A stretch of 64,000 bases of DNA from Caldicoprobacter algeriensis (GCF_023838525.1 NZ_JAHUQD010000003.1:147434-211433), one strand, 5' to 3'; numbered from the stretch's first letter, positions 1 through 9,033 are shown. Notes: generated by a model from the sequence alone, not told the origin. Translations and numbers: made by a program.

Positions 1-83
1 GTTACGGGATTTTATCACATCAAACGAAGAGGGAACAGACATCAGATTACGAGAATACCGTGTTGAAAGCAATAAATTTTTTC

Positions 84-112
84 TTGCGCTTTATGCGTTA
101 TACTGCTAAAAT
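84..112 (+). promoter_or_regulatory. Candidate sigma-A promoter for the ECF S-component gene
   Basis: TTGCGC at 84-89 and TAAAAT at 107-112 are separated by 17 bases. A start near 119 would give a leader of about 100 nt that contains the hairpins described in the next entry. Confidence 0.5.
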
Positions 113-126
113 ATTACTTATAAAAA

Positions 127-214
127 GCCGGTATCTCTCGTAGAGCCGGACTGAGGTTCAACTCTATGAGACAAGATACCGTCAGGTATCCAAATCTGGA
201 ACTTGAACGGAGGT
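127..214 (+). promoter_or_regulatory. Structured 5' leader, riboswitch-like, unknown class
   Basis: GGTATC (130-135) can pair with GATACC (175-180). Inside it, CTCGTAGAG (137-145) pairs with CTCTATGAG (162-170), one G-U pair included, enclosing a 16-nt apical loop. A second GGTATC (185-190) can pair with the same GATACC through a 4-nt loop, so the two folds exclude each other. Loop bases GTTCAA (156-161) are complementary to TTGAAC (203-208), immediately 5' of the GGAGG ribosome binding site (209-213), which allows a pseudoknot. I do not recognise a known riboswitch consensus. Function is inferred from geometry only. Confidence 0.45.
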
Positions 215-221
215 GTCGTTT

Positions 222-818
222 ATGAGGCTTACTACCAGGAGGTTAGTGGTCACAGGAATGCTGGCCGCCATCTCCATCATTCTGGGACTTACCCCCATAG
301 GTTTTATTCCCCTGCCGTTCAGCCCTACCAGGGCTACCATCATGCACATCCCTGTCATCATCGGCTCAATTGTGGAAGGGCCCATCGTTGGTCTTATAAT
401 AGGCTTAATATTCGGCGGTTTTAGCATGTACCAGGCTGCCACTATGGCTGCCAATCCCGCACAGTTCGTGTTTTTGGATCCCATGGTGGCCATCCTGCCG
501 CGTATGCTGATTGCTATCACTTCCTATTATGCCTACAGGGGTGTAAAGGCCGTGCTGAAGAGAGATTCTTCGGCGGTAGTAGCAGGCATGGTGGCAGCAG
601 CGGTGGGGACATTAACCAATACGGTGGGGGTGTTGCTCACTATCTATTTAAGGCATGGGGTGGAATATGCCAAAAAGCTAGGGGTAGCGGCCGAGGCGGT
701 TGGGGGAGTGATAGTGGGGATTGCGGTGACCCACGGCATTCCAGAGGTTATTGTGGCCATATTCATCGTAACTGCGGTGCTGCAGGCTTTGCAGCGAATT
801 TACAGGAAGGCGTTTTGA
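222..818 (+). CDS. ECF transporter substrate-binding (S) component, probably pantothenate
   Basis: Membrane protein of 198 residues with about six hydrophobic helices. It resembles the S components of energy-coupling-factor importers (DUF3816/ECF_trnsprt type), which bind a vitamin and hand it to a shared A/A'/T module encoded elsewhere. The run TIMHIPVIIG near residue 45 is typical of the pantothenate-like subgroup. ATG 222 is chosen because CGGAGG lies 8-9 bases upstream; the GTG at 213 would overlap that ribosome binding site. The next gene, coaX, phosphorylates pantothenate, which supports the substrate guess, but this remains inference. Confidence 0.75.
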   Translation: MRLTTRRLVVTGMLAAISIILGLTPIGFIPLPFSPTRATIMHIPVIIGSIVEGPIVGLIIGLIFGGFSMYQAATMAANPAQFVFLDPMVAILPRMLIAITSYYAYRGVKAVLKRDSSAVVAGMVAAAVGTLTNTVGVLLTIYLRHGVEYAKKLGVAAEAVGGVIVGIAVTHGIPEVIVAIFIVTAVLQALQRIYRKAF

Positions 819-824
819 TTTTCC

Positions 825-845
825 CGGGCAGGAAAGTCCTGTCCG
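825..845 (+). terminator. Possible intrinsic terminator after the S-component gene
   Basis: A 9-bp stem (GGGCAGGA paired with TCCTGTCC, plus a closing C-G) has a 3-nt loop and is followed by T-rich sequence without a clean T-run. It may be an attenuator before coaX rather than a full terminator. Confidence 0.4.
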
Positions 846-1023
846 TATTTATGTTTCTAATGTTTTTATTTTTGGGCTTTTTAATATTTAAGGTCTCCCA
901 GGGAATTGCCTATACCAAAGAGATCTGATAAGAGGGACTTGACTGACGGATTCGAAAATGGAGTCTCCTGCGCTCATATATGATGAAAGTTTTTGGATGT
1001 GTAAAAAGGAGTGTGAGCGATAT

Positions 1024-1791
1024 ATGCTGCTGGTAATGGATATTGGGAATACCAACATCGTTGCAGGGGTGTACAATGGCAAGAAGCTGCTCAGCCATTG
1101 GAGGTTGGCATCGGACAGGGATAAATCTGCCGATGAATTCGCCATGGTCATACTCGGCTTGTTCAAATATAATGGTCTTTCGCCGAAGGACGTCGACGCC
1201 ATCGCCATTTCTTCGGTGGTGCCTCCCATGATGAACGCTATAGAGGAGATGTGCCGTAAGTACTTCAACGTTAAGCCGTTGATAGTGGGGCCGGGGATAA
1301 AGACGGGTATAAACATCCGCTACGAGAATCCCAAGGAGGTTGGGGCCGACAGGATAGTCAACGCCGTGGCGGCATACGAGATATATGGTGGGCCCATCAT
1401 AGTGGTAGATTTCGGCACAGCCACCACGTTTTGTGCCATTTCCGATAAAGGGGAATACTTGGGTGGATGCATCGCGCCGGGTATCACCATCTCCACCGAG
1501 GCTTTATACCAGAGAACGGCCAAACTGCCCAAAGTCGAGCTTGTCAAGCCTCCGCAGGTCATATGCAAGAACACTATAAGCAGCATCCAAGCCGGCATAA
1601 TATACGGCTATGTAGGGCAGGTGGACTATATCGTGAGGCGGATGAAAAAGGAGCTGGGCAGAGAGGATGCAAAAGTCATCGCCACCGGAGGCCTGGCTCA
1701 CATGATAGCCGAGGAGTCCGAGACCATAGAGGAGATCAACCCGCTGCTCACGCTGGAAGGATTGAGGATAATATACGAGAGAAATTTATGA
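1024..1791 (+). CDS. coaX: Type III pantothenate kinase
   Basis: Catalyses ATP-dependent phosphorylation of pantothenate, the first step of coenzyme A synthesis. The protein is 255 residues, the usual CoaX length. It opens with [10 protein letters not shown], the ASKHA-type phosphate loop with the catalytic aspartate. It continues with the CoaX signatures GADR(I)VNAVAA and [10 protein letters not shown] and the loop GGCIAPGI. An upstream in-frame ATG at 958 would add 22 residues unlike the family, so ATG 1024 is preferred, with AAAAGGAG about 12 bases upstream. Type III enzymes are not feedback-inhibited by CoA (family knowledge). Confidence 0.95.
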   Translation: MLLVMDIGNTNIVAGVYNGKKLLSHWRLASDRDKSADEFAMVILGLFKYNGLSPKDVDAIAISSVVPPMMNAIEEMCRKYFNVKPLIVGPGIKTGINIRYENPKEVGADRIVNAVAAYEIYGGPIIVVDFGTATTFCAISDKGEYLGGCIAPGITISTEALYQRTAKLPKVELVKPPQVICKNTISSIQAGIIYGYVGQVDYIVRRMKKELGREDAKVIATGGLAHMIAEESETIEEINPLLTLEGLRIIYERNL

Positions 1792-1872
1792 TGTTTTTCT
1801 GCGGGGTATATACTACTATATGTTCAAGATAGGGATAATGTATTTGCCTGACTTTCAATGTACAAAATAGAG

Positions 1873-1911
1873 AGGAGAAGACGCTATATCAAGCTTACGT
1901 TCTCTCCTTTT
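1873..1911 (+). terminator. Weak hairpin between convergent coaX and thiC
   Basis: AGGAGA (1873-1878) pairs with TCTCCT (1903-1908), with three further pairs (ACG with CGT) inside an imperfect stem, followed by TTTT. It could end coaX transcription. It overlaps the last codons of thiC on the other strand. Confidence 0.3.
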
Positions 1912-3185
1912 AATATCCTGTTCATGTTTCGTACTGCACACATCCTGCCGCACATGGTACAGGTATCTTCCTGTTCAGGTGTCGATTCCATGCGGTATTG
2001 CCTGGGCTTTTCGCTATCAATTGCTAGCCTGAACATCTCTTCCCAGTCGAGGTTTCGCCGTGCCTGGCTCATTCTGTCGTCCCATTCCTTTGCGCCCTTT
2101 ATGCCCTTGGCGATGTCGGCAGCATGGGCGGCTATCTTTGCGGCTATGATGCCCTCTTTCATATCCTCCAGTGTTGGGAGCCTTAAGTGTTCTGCGGGTG
2201 TTACGTAACACAGGAAGTCGGCACCGCTGGCTGCTGCTACGGCTCCACCTATGGCGCTGGTTATGTGGTCGTATCCCGGCGCTATGTCGGTCACGATGGG
2301 ACCGAGCACATAGAATGGGGCGCCGTGGCATAGCTTTTTGGCCAGCAGGACATTGGCGGCAATCTCGTTGATAGGCATGTGACCGGGTCCCTCGATCATG
2401 ACCTGTACGTTCTTTTTCCATGCCCTTTTTGTCAGCTCACCAAGGATGATCAGCTCTTCTATCTGCGATGCGTCGGTGGAATCGTGTATGCTCCCGGGCC
2501 GAAAGGCATCCCCCAGGCTTATTGTCACGTCGTATTTTGCGAATATATCGAGTATGTCGTCAAAGTATTCATAGAAAGGATTTTCATTCCCGGTAAGCTG
2601 CATCCAGGAGAATATGATGGATCCGCCCCGGGAGACGATGTTGGTGAGGCGGGGATTGTTTTTAAAGCGGCGTACGGTTTCCTTGTTTACCCCTGCGTGT
2701 ATGGTCATGAAATCCACTCCGTCACGGGCGTGCATTTCCACTATATCTATAAACTCACGCGCTGTTATCTCTCCTATGTCCTTGTCATAATGTCCTACGG
2801 CACTGTATATGGGCACCGTGCCTATCATGGCAGGGGATATCTCGATGAGCTTTTGCCTGAACTGGCGGGTTTTGCCGTAGGAGCTTAAATCCATGATGGA
2901 ATCAGCTTTAAGCTCTATAGCCTTTTTTGCCTTTTCAATTTCGGCATCGAAGTTGAAACAGTCGCGGGAAATGCCGATATTCACGTTTATCTTTGTGCGC
3001 AGGCCTTGACCTATGCCTTCGGGGTCAAGGCTTTTATGGTTTTTATTGGCGGGTATTACCACCTTGCCGCAGGCTACCAGGTCCATTATTTCCCTGGCCG
3101 TCTTTCCTTCTTTTTGTGCCACTATTTCCATCTCTCTTGTTATGATGCCTTTCCTTGCGGCATCCATCTGCGTGGTGTATTCCAT
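1884..3185 (-). CDS. thiC: Phosphomethylpyrimidine synthase ThiC
   Basis: Radical SAM enzyme that rearranges aminoimidazole ribotide into hydroxymethylpyrimidine phosphate (HMP-P), the pyrimidine half of thiamine. The protein has 433 residues and is the short bacterial/archaeal form without the N-terminal extension of the Bacillus enzyme. The C-terminal iron-sulfur motif is visible as Cys409, Cys412 and Cys416 (CTMCGRMC). The start ATG follows AAAGGAG. It is the last gene of the minus-strand thi operon, 317 bp downstream of thiE, and has no TPP aptamer of its own, so it probably depends on the riboswitch at 7785-7880 or on a weak internal promoter. Confidence 0.97.
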   Translation of the reverse strand: MEYTTQMDAARKGIITREMEIVAQKEGKTAREIMDLVACGKVVIPANKNHKSLDPEGIGQGLRTKINVNIGISRDCFNFDAEIEKAKKAIELKADSIMDLSSYGKTRQFRQKLIEISPAMIGTVPIYSAVGHYDKDIGEITAREFIDIVEMHARDGVDFMTIHAGVNKETVRRFKNNPRLTNIVSRGGSIIFSWMQLTGNENPFYEYFDDILDIFAKYDVTISLGDAFRPGSIHDSTDASQIEELIILGELTKRAWKKNVQVMIEGPGHMPINEIAANVLLAKKLCHGAPFYVLGPIVTDIAPGYDHITSAIGGAVAAASGADFLCYVTPAEHLRLPTLEDMKEGIIAAKIAAHAADIAKGIKGAKEWDDRMSQARRNLDWEEMFRLAIDSEKPRQYRMESTPEQEDTCTMCGRMCAVRNMNRILKGENVSLI

Positions 3186-3502
3186 CGTAAACCCTCTCCT
3201 TTTTTATTTGTATTAAAAGGTGTTGTTAATGTGCCATATTGGTTTTTATCAACACATTTATTAGCTAAAGTGTGTAAGAAGCATAATTACGTTTTGGCGT
3301 TTTAGCTTATTTTGGCGGCGTTTAATGAGCTGAAACACAAGGATGAAAGCTTTGCATATAGTACCTCAGCTTTACTATAATTTGCTTGCAGATACCTCTT
3401 ACTTTATTGGGAGAAGAGCATCACGGCTTTTTAGTGGTTTTACACTGTTTGCGATTTTTAAGGCGATTGAAGGCTCTTTTAAAAACCATGCACTTTGGGT
3501 AT
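3186..3502. other. Intergenic gap between thiC and thiE without recognisable content
   Basis: This is a 317-bp stretch with no convincing ORF, terminator or aptamer on either strand. It was checked for TPP-box elements (CTGAGA, the GAACCTGAT-like core) and none were found. Confidence 0.5.
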
Positions 3503-4549
3503 TTATTGTGCCAGCCGTTTTCTTATGGATTCAATCTTAGCTTTTATATCATCTGCCCCCACGATATCGGTCACCATGGCTATGCATTTTGCACCTGCTT
3601 TTCTTACTTCAAGGACGTTGTGCTCCTTTATACCGCCAATGGCCACAAAGGGTATATCGATGTTTTTTACGACGTATTCAAGGTATTCAAGCCCTACCGG
3701 CTGGCATACGTCTTTTTTGGTAAAGGTCCTGTATATTGGGCCGACGCCTATGTAATCGGCTCCGCCGGCCACCGCTTTTTGGGCTTGCTCCGGCGAATGG
3801 GTGGATACCCCTATTATCATCCTTTCCCCCACCAACTCCCTCACCTTTTCAACCGGCAGGTCATCCTGGCCTATGTGTATCCCGTCTGCCCCAACCATCA
3901 TGGCCAGATCAACGTGGTCATTGACTATAAAGGTGACACCGGCTTTTTGTGTCATCTCGCGGATTTGGACGCATTCCCTGTATTTGTCGATAAGCTTTTT
4001 ATCCTTTTCGCGGTACTGGATTATCTTTATCCCTGCTTCTATCATCTGAGTTACCACTTCTATGTTGGTCCTGCCTTTGGAATATTCCTCGGCTGTGATG
4101 CAGTATATATCGGTATCCAGTTTCTTCCTCTTTTCCAGTGCCCAGTCGGCACTTATGTATTCCTTTTCAAGGGTATAGCATTCAAACCTTAATCTTTCGT
4201 ACAGCTTTGCAAGCTGGTATTTGCCCAGCAGCTTTAAATTTTCCTCTATGACCCTTAGGGCTTCCTGACACCTCTTAAAGTTAGCGGTGACCATATCAAA
4301 CATGTTGCTTCTGCTATCGAGGTTAAGGCTGGCTGAGATTGGCAGGCCAACGTCGGCTAGCGCGTCCCGTTGTGAAATGCACTGGGGCAGATATTCCATT
4401 ATATTTTTTCTTATCTCATGCCTTAACTTTTTTAGCTTTTCTGTCAAGCTGGCGTTGTTGTAGTAAAACCGGGCTATGTCTTCCAGAACCCTTATCCCCT
4501 CGGACGCCCTGTTTATGTTGGCGTCGATTATCCTGAAGAGCTCGTTCAC
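3503..4549 (-). CDS. thiE: Bifunctional ThiD2-like / thiamine phosphate synthase fusion
   Basis: Protein of 348 residues. Residues from about 145 to the end are a TIM-barrel thiamine phosphate synthase joining HMP-PP and thiazole phosphate, with the motifs YREKD, VNDHVDLA, GADGIHIGQDD, GVSTHS and GADYIGVGPIY. The N-terminal 135 or so residues (start MNELFRIIDANINRASEGIRV) match the domain found fused to ThiE in cyanobacteria, Thermotoga and clostridia, called ThiD2. Some ThiD2 proteins phosphorylate HMP-P (family knowledge). No thiD lies in this operon, so the domain may supply that step. The start is GTG 4549, with GGGGGGAG upstream; it overlaps thiF by 4 bp, which suggests translational coupling. 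Confidence 0.92.
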   Translation of the reverse strand: MNELFRIIDANINRASEGIRVLEDIARFYYNNASLTEKLKKLRHEIRKNIMEYLPQCISQRDALADVGLPISASLNLDSRSNMFDMVTANFKRCQEALRVIEENLKLLGKYQLAKLYERLRFECYTLEKEYISADWALEKRKKLDTDIYCITAEEYSKGRTNIEVVTQMIEAGIKIIQYREKDKKLIDKYRECVQIREMTQKAGVTFIVNDHVDLAMMVGADGIHIGQDDLPVEKVRELVGERMIIGVSTHSPEQAQKAVAGGADYIGVGPIYRTFTKKDVCQPVGLEYLEYVVKNIDIPFVAIGGIKEHNVLEVRKAGAKCIAMVTDIVGADDIKAKIESIRKRLAQ

Positions 4550-5163
4550 GGATTTCTCCCCCCTAAGATAAACTCCAGTACCGTGTCCGCCTGTTTGGCG
4601 GCAGCTATGTTGACTCTGGGTGATAGGGGTGGAGTGTCTTTATCCACTTCGGAGCGCATGTCTCCTATTATGTAGAGCAGGGAATGGACCTTTTTTACTT
4701 TGATGTTATCGCTGTTGCCCCAGCCGCCCAGGCCCGAGACCGCTACCACCAGTTTGCCGCTTGAACCGTAATGCTCCACTATCATCTTTTTACAGGAGGG
4801 ATTGTCAAAGGCCTCGATGATGATATTGCAGTCATCGAATATTTCATGGATGTTTTCCTGCGTAATCTTTTCTTGAAGGGCCTCTATCTCTACGTCCGGG
4901 TTAATCCTCCGCAAGTTTAATTTGAGGGCTTCCACCTTGGGCATCCCTACCTGGTCGTAAAAATAAAACTGTCTGTTCAAGTTGGAGAGCTCCACCCTGT
5001 CGAAGTCCACTATCTTGAGCCTTTTTATCCCGCTTCTTACCAGGTTTAAAGCGCAGTTGGAGCCCAGGCCGCCCGCGCCGGCTATGCCCACCTTGACTTG
5101 TTGCAGCTTTTGAAGGTTTGCATTGCCAATATATTTCACCAGCGTTTCTTCAAATCGATTCAT
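4546..5163 (-). CDS. thiF: Sulfur carrier protein ThiS adenylyltransferase (ThiF family)
   Basis: E1-like enzyme that adenylates the C-terminal glycine of ThiS before sulfur transfer for thiazole formation. The protein is 205 residues, the short family-2 form found in anaerobes. The nucleotide-binding GIAGAGGLGSN is near residue 27, followed by VDFDRVELSNLNRQ, the classic ThiF/MoeB segment. The CxxC zinc pairs of the longer ThiF/MoeB proteins are absent. It lies 173 bp downstream of thiH and overlaps thiE by 4 bp. Confidence 0.93.
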   Translation of the reverse strand: MNRFEETLVKYIGNANLQKLQQVKVGIAGAGGLGSNCALNLVRSGIKRLKIVDFDRVELSNLNRQFYFYDQVGMPKVEALKLNLRRINPDVEIEALQEKITQENIHEIFDDCNIIIEAFDNPSCKKMIVEHYGSSGKLVVAVSGLGGWGNSDNIKVKKVHSLLYIIGDMRSEVDKDTPPLSPRVNIAAAKQADTVLEFILGGRNP

Positions 5164-5336
5164 GGCTGTACGACCATCCTTTCATGATGTTCTTGCCTGT
5201 TTGCCTTTACAGGGTTGCTGAACTTAAGGTCAATATCGGATAATGTAAAGCTTAACAAGTTATCCTTTCCTCTGTCTCGTTAACGTTACAAGTCTTGCCA
5301 TATTAGATTATGGAACTTTGCAAGATAATGCGTGTT

Positions 5337-6440
5337 TTATATCGCCTGCCAGTCTTTGAAGACCGGCTGAAACCCCTTGCTGTACAGCATATCCCTTATC
5401 TGTGCCACGCTCCTGGTATCGGCTATGTCAAACTGGCCGTCGCCTCTATCCTCGAGGGCATGGCTGCCTACTTGAGTGGAAGACCCCGCTGAAAGCTTGG
5501 TGACCCCCAGGCCTATCAGGTTATCCCTGAGCTGGGGCCTTTCCCTTGTGGAGATAGTAATGCCCGCCCTCGGCATGAACAGCCTTATGGCCAGCATGAT
5601 CTGGACCAGGTCCTTGTCGCTGACAGGGGATCTGGGTGCAAAGTTCCCCAAATGTGGTCTTAAGCGCGGTAGGGATACGCTTATCTCTACATCGGGATAT
5701 TTATCCTGTAGATAACTGGCATGCAGCCCGGTAAAAAAAGCCTCCTTTTGCCAGTCGTTCAGTCCCAAAAGTGCGCCTATGTTGACACAGCGCATGGAGG
5801 CCATGCACGCCCTTTCGGGAGCGTCAAGCCTGTACCTGTAATTCCTCTTGGGGCCTTTGAGGTGCACTTCCATGTACACTTTCTCGTCGTATGTCTCCTG
5901 GTACAAGGTGAGGCCATCGACTCCTGCTTCTATGAGCTCGGCGTATTCCTCGGTATCCAGGGGATACACCTCTATCGAGATGGAGCTGAAGTAATCCTTT
6001 AAAACCTCCACGCAGCTCTTTATGTATGAGACCGGCGTATGCTTTCGGGACTCGCCGGTTAAAATGAGTATGTGTTTGAGCCCTGTGGAGGCTATGGCCT
6101 CGGCCTCCTTTCTCACCTCATCCAGTGAAAGCTTTTTCCGGGCTATCTTATTTTTGCAGTTGAAGCCGCAGTAGGCACACTGGTTGACACAGTAATTGGA
6201 AAGGTAAAGGGGAGTATAGAGCAGGATCGCCCTCCCAAAGTTTTTGAAGGTAAGCTGCCTTGCTTTGATGGCCATGGGTTCCAGGTATTCTTTGGCCTTG
6301 TCGGATAACAGGGCCAAAAAGTCAAGGTCATTAAGCTTTTCCTTGCTGAGTATTTTCATTATTTGGTTGTCGGTTACGCTGTTTAAAAAGCCCTCAAAAT
6401 CAAAGTTTTTGTATTTGAGATACACGTCGTAAAAGCTCAT
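5337..6440 (-). CDS. thiH: 2-iminoacetate synthase ThiH (radical SAM)
   Basis: Cleaves tyrosine to dehydroglycine (2-iminoacetate) and p-cresol, supplying the glycine-derived part of the thiazole under anaerobic conditions in place of the oxygen-using ThiO. The radical SAM cluster motif is seen as [14 protein letters not shown] (CX3CX2C), with downstream LTGES and [10 protein letters not shown] typical of ThiH. ATG 6440 is preferred over the upstream TTG at 6464 because GAGGTG sits 7 bases before it. It is followed by thiF and preceded by thiG, the usual anaerobic order. Confidence 0.95.
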   Translation of the reverse strand: MSFYDVYLKYKNFDFEGFLNSVTDNQIMKILSKEKLNDLDFLALLSDKAKEYLEPMAIKARQLTFKNFGRAILLYTPLYLSNYCVNQCAYCGFNCKNKIARKKLSLDEVRKEAEAIASTGLKHILILTGESRKHTPVSYIKSCVEVLKDYFSSISIEVYPLDTEEYAELIEAGVDGLTLYQETYDEKVYMEVHLKGPKRNYRYRLDAPERACMASMRCVNIGALLGLNDWQKEAFFTGLHASYLQDKYPDVEISVSLPRLRPHLGNFAPRSPVSDKDLVQIMLAIRLFMPRAGITISTRERPQLRDNLIGLGVTKLSAGSSTQVGSHALEDRGDGQFDIADTRSVAQIRDMLYSKGFQPVFKDWQAI

Positions 6441-6483
6441 ATCTCTACACCTCGAATTTAACACAATGGTTGTGTGTAAGGTT

Positions 6484-7251
6484 TTATCGCAGGAATCCGG
6501 TTAAAGGCGAAGAAGCTTCGGCATATTCCTTGACTACCCCCATGCCTGCCAGATAAGCCATTCTACCGGCTTTGACTGCCAGTGCAAACGCCTCTGCCAT
6601 GGTCACGGGGTCATCGGCAGTGGCTATGGCGGTGTTGACCAGCACCGCAGCGGCGCCCATCTCCATTGCTTCGGCGGCATGGGAGGGCCTTCCCAGCCCG
6701 GCATCGACTATCACGGGAAGGTCGATCTCGTCGATCATGATCTTTATGAGCTCCCGGGCTTTCAATCCCTTGTTTGTACCAATTGGAGCGCCGAGGGGCA
6801 TGACTGCGGCGGCACCTGCATCCCTCAACCTCCGTGCGGCTATTAAATCAGGGCTCATATAGGGGAGGACTATGAAGCCTTCCTTTGCCAGTATTTCGGT
6901 GGCCTTTATGGTCTCGTAGTTGTCGGGAAGCAGGTATTTGTTGTCATTAATTACCTCGATCTTTATCCAGTTGCTGCCGCAGGCTGCCCTTGCTATTCTT
7001 GCTATGCGCACCGCTTCTTCGGCGTTTCTTGCTCCCGAGGTATTGGGCATTATTATGCACCCTTCAGGTATGTAGTTGAGCATGTTTTCCTCTGGATAAT
7101 CCAGGTTTACCCTCCTCAATGCAACGGTAACCACCTGTGCTCCCGAGCGGTTTATCACCTCGGGGATGACCCTATGTGAGGGAAATTTTCCAGTGCCTAT
7201 GAAAAGCCGGCTTGAGAGCTCCTGACCGGCTATGACCAGTTTGTCATCCAT
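6484..7251 (-). CDS. thiG: Thiazole synthase ThiG
   Basis: Condenses deoxyxylulose 5-phosphate, dehydroglycine and ThiS thiocarboxylate into thiazole phosphate. The protein is 255 residues, full family length. Family segments seen are [26 protein letters not shown] (with the Schiff-base lysine), [22 protein letters not shown] and VLVNTAIA. It begins 6 bp after thiS, so the two are tightly coupled. Confidence 0.97.
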   Translation of the reverse strand: MDDKLVIAGQELSSRLFIGTGKFPSHRVIPEVINRSGAQVVTVALRRVNLDYPEENMLNYIPEGCIIMPNTSGARNAEEAVRIARIARAACGSNWIKIEVINDNKYLLPDNYETIKATEILAKEGFIVLPYMSPDLIAARRLRDAGAAAVMPLGAPIGTNKGLKARELIKIMIDEIDLPVIVDAGLGRPSHAAEAMEMGAAAVLVNTAIATADDPVTMAEAFALAVKAGRMAYLAGMGVVKEYAEASSPLTGFLR

Positions 7252-7257
7252 GGAATA

Positions 7258-7458
7258 TCAGCCTCCTCCAACAAATTTCAAGATTTCCAGGTTGTCGTTC
7301 TCTTGCAGCACTATGTTTGGCCATTCTTCTAATCTGACTATCCTGTAGTTGTGTTCAACCACCACCTTTTGAGGGTCAAGCCCTTTGTGCTTTAAAAAAT
7401 CATGCAGTGTAATTCCCTCGTTTACCGTAGTTTTTTCGCCATTCACTATTATTTGCAT
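7258..7458 (-). CDS. thiS: Sulfur carrier protein ThiS
   Basis: Ubiquitin-like sulfur carrier of 66 residues ending in VGGG. The final Gly-Gly is the site adenylated by ThiF and converted to a thiocarboxylate. It starts MQIIVNGEKT, behind the strong ribosome binding site GAGGAGG. It is the first gene of the riboswitch-controlled thi operon. Confidence 0.96.
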   Translation of the reverse strand: MQIIVNGEKTTVNEGITLHDFLKHKGLDPQKVVVEHNYRIVRLEEWPNIVLQENDNLEILKFVGGG

Positions 7459-7729
7459 TTTATTCCTCCTCTCTCAAAAATTGGCTATAATGTGTGACAA
7501 AACTACACAACCCCACCTTATGCCTTTGGAACTTTATAGCAATTATGTTTATATCTGAACTATCTGGTTTGCAGGCACTTACGCCTACCTTGTTGACGGC
7601 TTAAACGTGTTGGCTTGACGATGCTGCACCTAAAACCACCTTGCTTATCAGGAGTTTTTATGGATACTCACTTGGGATTTTAAAAGATGCATGTTACCAA
7701 GGGTGAAAGGAGAGAGGGGCATTGAACTG

Positions 7730-7762
7730 AAAAAGGCCTACCCCCATAGGGTAGACCTTTTT
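7730..7762 (-). terminator. Expression-platform terminator of the TPP riboswitch
   Basis: On the minus strand, a GGTCTACCC-type arm pairs with a GGGTAGGCC-type arm around a short loop, flanked by A5 and T5 runs. It lies about 25 bases downstream of the aptamer and about 270 bases before thiS. This is the expected off-switch when TPP is bound. Confidence 0.9.
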
Positions 7763-7784
7763 GTCGTGGCGACATGTCCCACAA

Positions 7785-7880
7785 CGCTTCCCTACGGTGG
7801 TACTAACCACATCAGGTTCAAAGGGTTAAGAGCAGCCTTCTCAGCATGCCCTTTCTCAGCCTTTCGGCACCCCTAGCGTT
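7785..7880 (-). ncRNA. TPP riboswitch (thi box)
   Basis: Read on the minus strand it holds the conserved thi-box pieces in order: GGGGTGC, the pyrimidine-sensing CTGAGA, then AACCCTTTGAACCTGAT, and the closing CCGTAGGGAA. A terminator follows directly. It should shut the thiS-G-H-F-E-C operon when thiamine diphosphate is plentiful. Confidence 0.96.
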
Positions 7881-7906
7881 GGTATCCATCTATTCGGTTT
7901 TATATA

Positions 7907-7935
7907 ATTATACATCGAATGCTGGGGTATGTAAA
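7907..7935 (-). promoter_or_regulatory. Promoter of the thi operon
   Basis: On the minus strand, TTTACA (7930-7935) and a perfect TATAAT (7907-7912) are separated by 17 bases. Transcription would start about 20 bases before the TPP aptamer. Confidence 0.85.
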
Positions 7936-7950
7936 GAACTTTTTTGGCTT

Positions 7951-8115
7951 GGGCGCATTTTCAATATATGAGGTAACATTTGCCAATACACTAAAATTAA
8001 GCACTTTGTGGTTGTCTAAAAAGTAAAAATGTTTTGCCTAGAAGTACAAGTGGTTTTAAAACGTTTGATATAACCTCGTTTGGTAATCATTTCTTCAAAA
8101 ATATTAAATGCGCCC
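7951..8115 (+). mobile_element. 165-bp MITE, copy 1
   Basis: Non-coding element bounded by the 10-bp inverted repeats GGGCGCATTT and AAATGCGCCC. It matches the inverted copy at 44676-44840 at 163 of 165 positions by eye. It contains no transposase and fits a miniature inverted-repeat transposable element moved in trans. Unlike copy 2, its flanks (TTTTGGCTT and GTTCAGATA) are not a duplication, so one flank has been altered. It sits in the decayed permease region. Confidence 0.85.
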
Positions 8116-8330
8116 GTTCAGATAGTTCATGCTGGCCCAGCTATACGGTGAAAAAAATAATAGATTTTAGGCAGCACCTACGACATCGGCATATTCGGAA
8201 AGTCCTGATGAACACCAAAGGCCAAAGGCGATAATTACTGCAGCAATGGTGTGAATGCGGGGGGGGGGGTTACCAGCCACTTAAAGAAATTAACCCTGGT
8301 ACACAACAGTATCGTTTTAAGATCAGTCAT
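8116..8330 (-). pseudogene. Remnant of a second ABC-2 permease gene, frameshifted at a C11 tract
   Basis: Read on the minus strand from ATG 8330, which overlaps the end of the neighbouring permease gene. It encodes MTDLKTILLCTRVNFFKWLVTP and then meets a run of 11 C (G run 8259-8269 on the plus strand). After the run the frame gives a stop within eight codons. In the shifted frame the family-like text continues (RIHTIAAVIIAFGLWCSSGLSEYADVVGA) before a stop. A run of 9 or 12 C would restore the frame there. The gene is cut off by MITE copy 1. It looks like the start of an ABC-2 permease subunit. Confidence 0.65.
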
Positions 8331-9033
8331 TTTGTATCCTCCTCCGTATCTGTCCCACCGTTCCATATCCCATCATCAGGCATAAAATTAAAACGATTCC
8401 CAGATTTAGCAGCAGCGATGTATGGGGAGAGCCTGTGGGATACATACCTTCTATCAGTACAACTATCCTCAGATATTGAGGAATACCTCGTCCGGTGGTA
8501 GCACGGTGAGCCACAAAATACAATACAAGCGGCGCTGTCACTGCTGTAAACTTATTTGGGATAAAAGTTGATACCCACATCGCCGCCACCGCAAACAGTA
8601 CTGCAGAAAGAGAATAGTTGGTAATATAATAACACAGGTACTGTACCGGCTTACCTGCAAGCAATAAAGGTTCATAAGGGTCACCGGTAGTGCTTTCAAC
8701 AAAGAGCGGCAGCCTGGTTCGCAAAGCAAACACGAACACGAGCATACCGACGGCCGCAGTCAAAAAGCCGGATATAGCGCTCACCAGAACTTTGGACACT
8801 GAATAGCTCCGTATGCCCGTCCGCACAATCCAGAATCTGACGGCACGCTCCTGCCATTCGGTGGCAAAGGTTGTCGCAAAGGGGAACAGCGGTAAAATAC
8901 CTGCTATCAGAAACAGGCTTGCGGTTCCACGCAAATCTCCTTTCTTCCCTATTTGTTTAGGTAATAACAAATTTTTGACTGAAGTTTTACTACAAAATCC
9001 TCCTACCCTCTTATTTGTTAACACATATGTCAC
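8323..9033 (-). CDS. ABC-2 type transporter permease, probably decaying
   Basis: Hydrophobic protein of up to 236 residues with about six membrane segments. FATTFATEWQERAVRFWIVRTGIRSYSVSKVLVSAISG resembles ABC-2 permeases of small multi-gene exporters. The first 40 or so residues look unlike the family, no ribosome binding site fits the GTG at 9033, and the frame is open upstream to a stop near 9085, so the 5' end is probably mutated. No ATPase or GntR-type regulator gene remains nearby. It is followed with a short overlap by a broken second permease gene. Confidence 0.5.
   Translation of the reverse strand: MTYVLTNKRVGGFCSKTSVKNLLLPKQIGKKGDLRGTASLFLIAGILPLFPFATTFATEWQERAVRFWIVRTGIRSYSVSKVLVSAISGFLTAAVGMLVFVFALRTRLPLFVESTTGDPYEPLLLAGKPVQYLCYYITNYSLSAVLFAVAAMWVSTFIPNKFTAVTAPLVLYFVAHRATTGRGIPQYLRIVVLIEGMYPTGSPHTSLLLNLGIVLILCLMMGYGTVGQIRRRIQND

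Noticed and set aside
127..214. Leader as a known TPP, THF or preQ1 riboswitch
   Set aside because: The conserved cores of those classes are absent; only the general switch-like geometry remains.
3186..3502. Possible second TPP riboswitch before thiC
   Set aside because: Clostridial thiC genes often have their own, but none of the conserved thi-box segments occur here on either strand.
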